In this document: piece by piece, positions 12,896-13,176 of the stretch
Layout: the number at the start of each line of letters is the position of its first letter
How positions within the stretch are numbered: position 1 is the first letter of the stretch
Assembly: GCA_036563895.1 (NCBI GenBank)
Contig: DATCLN010000026.1
Location: 1 to 13,176, forward strand
Direction: 5' to 3'
Origin: ZCTH02-B3 sp036563895
GTDB taxonomy: Bacteria > Bacillota > Bacilli > Paenibacillales > Paenibacillaceae
DNA length: 13,176 nucleotides
Program-made: the position numbers and the translations under genes
The notes under the pieces: model-generated
The model's database searches: none
What the model saw: the letters and a program-made list of their open reading frames with translations, nothing else
What the model was told of the DNA's origin: nothing

Positions 12896-13176
12896 TCACG
12901 AATTTGCCTGCGCCAGACGGGCTTCGATTTCGCGCAGCACCGTCTTGTTGGGCAAATAGTGCAAAGAGCGGACGTAGCGGATGGTGCGCGTCCTGGCGCG
13001 CATCACGATGGAGTGGGTCTCCGCCCGGTGGTCGGCGAAATACCGGACCCCGCCGAGGAACTCGCCGGGCGTCACTCCGGTGGCGGCGAAAATGACGTCG
13101 TCCGAGCCGACCATGTCGTCCATCGTCAGAACTTTCAGCGGATCGTCGATGCCCATTTGCAGGCAGCGGTCGTATT
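12896..13176 (-). CDS. glpX: Fructose-1,6-bisphosphatase class II, GlpX (C-terminal part)
   Basis: Last 93 residues of a lithium-sensitive, Mg/Mn-dependent phosphatase converting fructose 1,6-bisphosphate to fructose 6-phosphate in gluconeogenesis; the 5' part is outside the window. Recognised by YDRCLQMGIDDPLKVLTMDD, followed by MVGSDDVIFAATGVTPGE and AETHSIVMRARTRTIRYV, all characteristic of the GlpX C-terminus, then HYLPNK near the end. The MDDMV.SDDVIFAATG.T segment holds conserved active-site residues of the family. Its stop overlaps the promoter proposed for ccpN, and no terminator separates them, so ccpN may also be transcribed by readthrough. Placing a gluconeogenic enzyme beside the gluconeogenesis repressor CcpN and the PEP-forming regulator PpsR makes a coherent carbon-flux cluster. 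Confidence 0.95.
   Translation of the reverse strand, partial: YDRCLQMGIDDPLKVLTMDDMVGSDDVIFAATGVTPGEFLGGVRYFADHRAETHSIVMRARTRTIRYVRSLHYLPNKTVLREIEARLAQANS

Overview
The window reads as a high-GC (roughly 60%) chromosomal segment from a Gram-positive, low-G+C-phylum bacterium of the Paenibacillaceae type (Paenibacillus / Cohnella / Thermobacillus-like). This is inferred from the CcpN and PpsR pair, strong Shine-Dalgarno sites, an intracellular GH8 exo-oligoxylanase and a Gram-positive type IV pilus cluster. Every gene I can support lies on the minus strand, so the biological order runs from base 13176 down to base 1. The long plus-strand frames are antisense shadows of these genes.

Block 1 (13176 to about 8743) concerns central carbon and xylo-oligosaccharide metabolism. 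It opens with the 3' end of glpX (class II fructose-1,6-bisphosphatase). A well-formed promoter then overlaps the glpX stop. Next come ccpN (HTH plus two CBS domains, repressor of gluconeogenic genes), ppsR (PPDK/PEP-synthase regulatory kinase/phosphorylase), a Gfo/Idh/MocA oxidoreductase 9 nt after ppsR, and a cytoplasmic GH8 reducing-end xylose-releasing exo-oligoxylanase. A perfect 9-bp inverted repeat spans the oxidoreductase stop codon, ahead of the GH8 gene. Just after the GH8 stop, in the same frame, are 48 more codons with coding character and no start, followed by a strong intrinsic terminator.

Block 2 (8742 to 1) is a type IV pilus locus. After an AT-rich putative promoter region come a LuxR-type regulator with an AcoR-like GAF-type N-terminus, a membrane-anchored divergent VanW-like protein, then pilB, pilC, one major prepilin, pilM, pilN, pilO and the 5' two thirds of pilT, which runs off the window. 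Gaps are mostly 2 to 40 nt or 4-nt overlaps, so most of this is probably one transcription unit. The exceptions flank the pilin: a perfect anti-SD-complementary site and a possible 20-codon leader ORF upstream, and a stable hairpin without a T-tract downstream. These would allow the pilin to be expressed differently from the machinery.

The points most worth a second look are the regulator/VanW-like pair heading the pilus operon, the pilin leader arrangement, the apparent non-canonical ATC start of ccpN, and the orphan 48-codon tail behind GH8. I saw no RNA genes, insertion sequences, CRISPR arrays or attachment sites.
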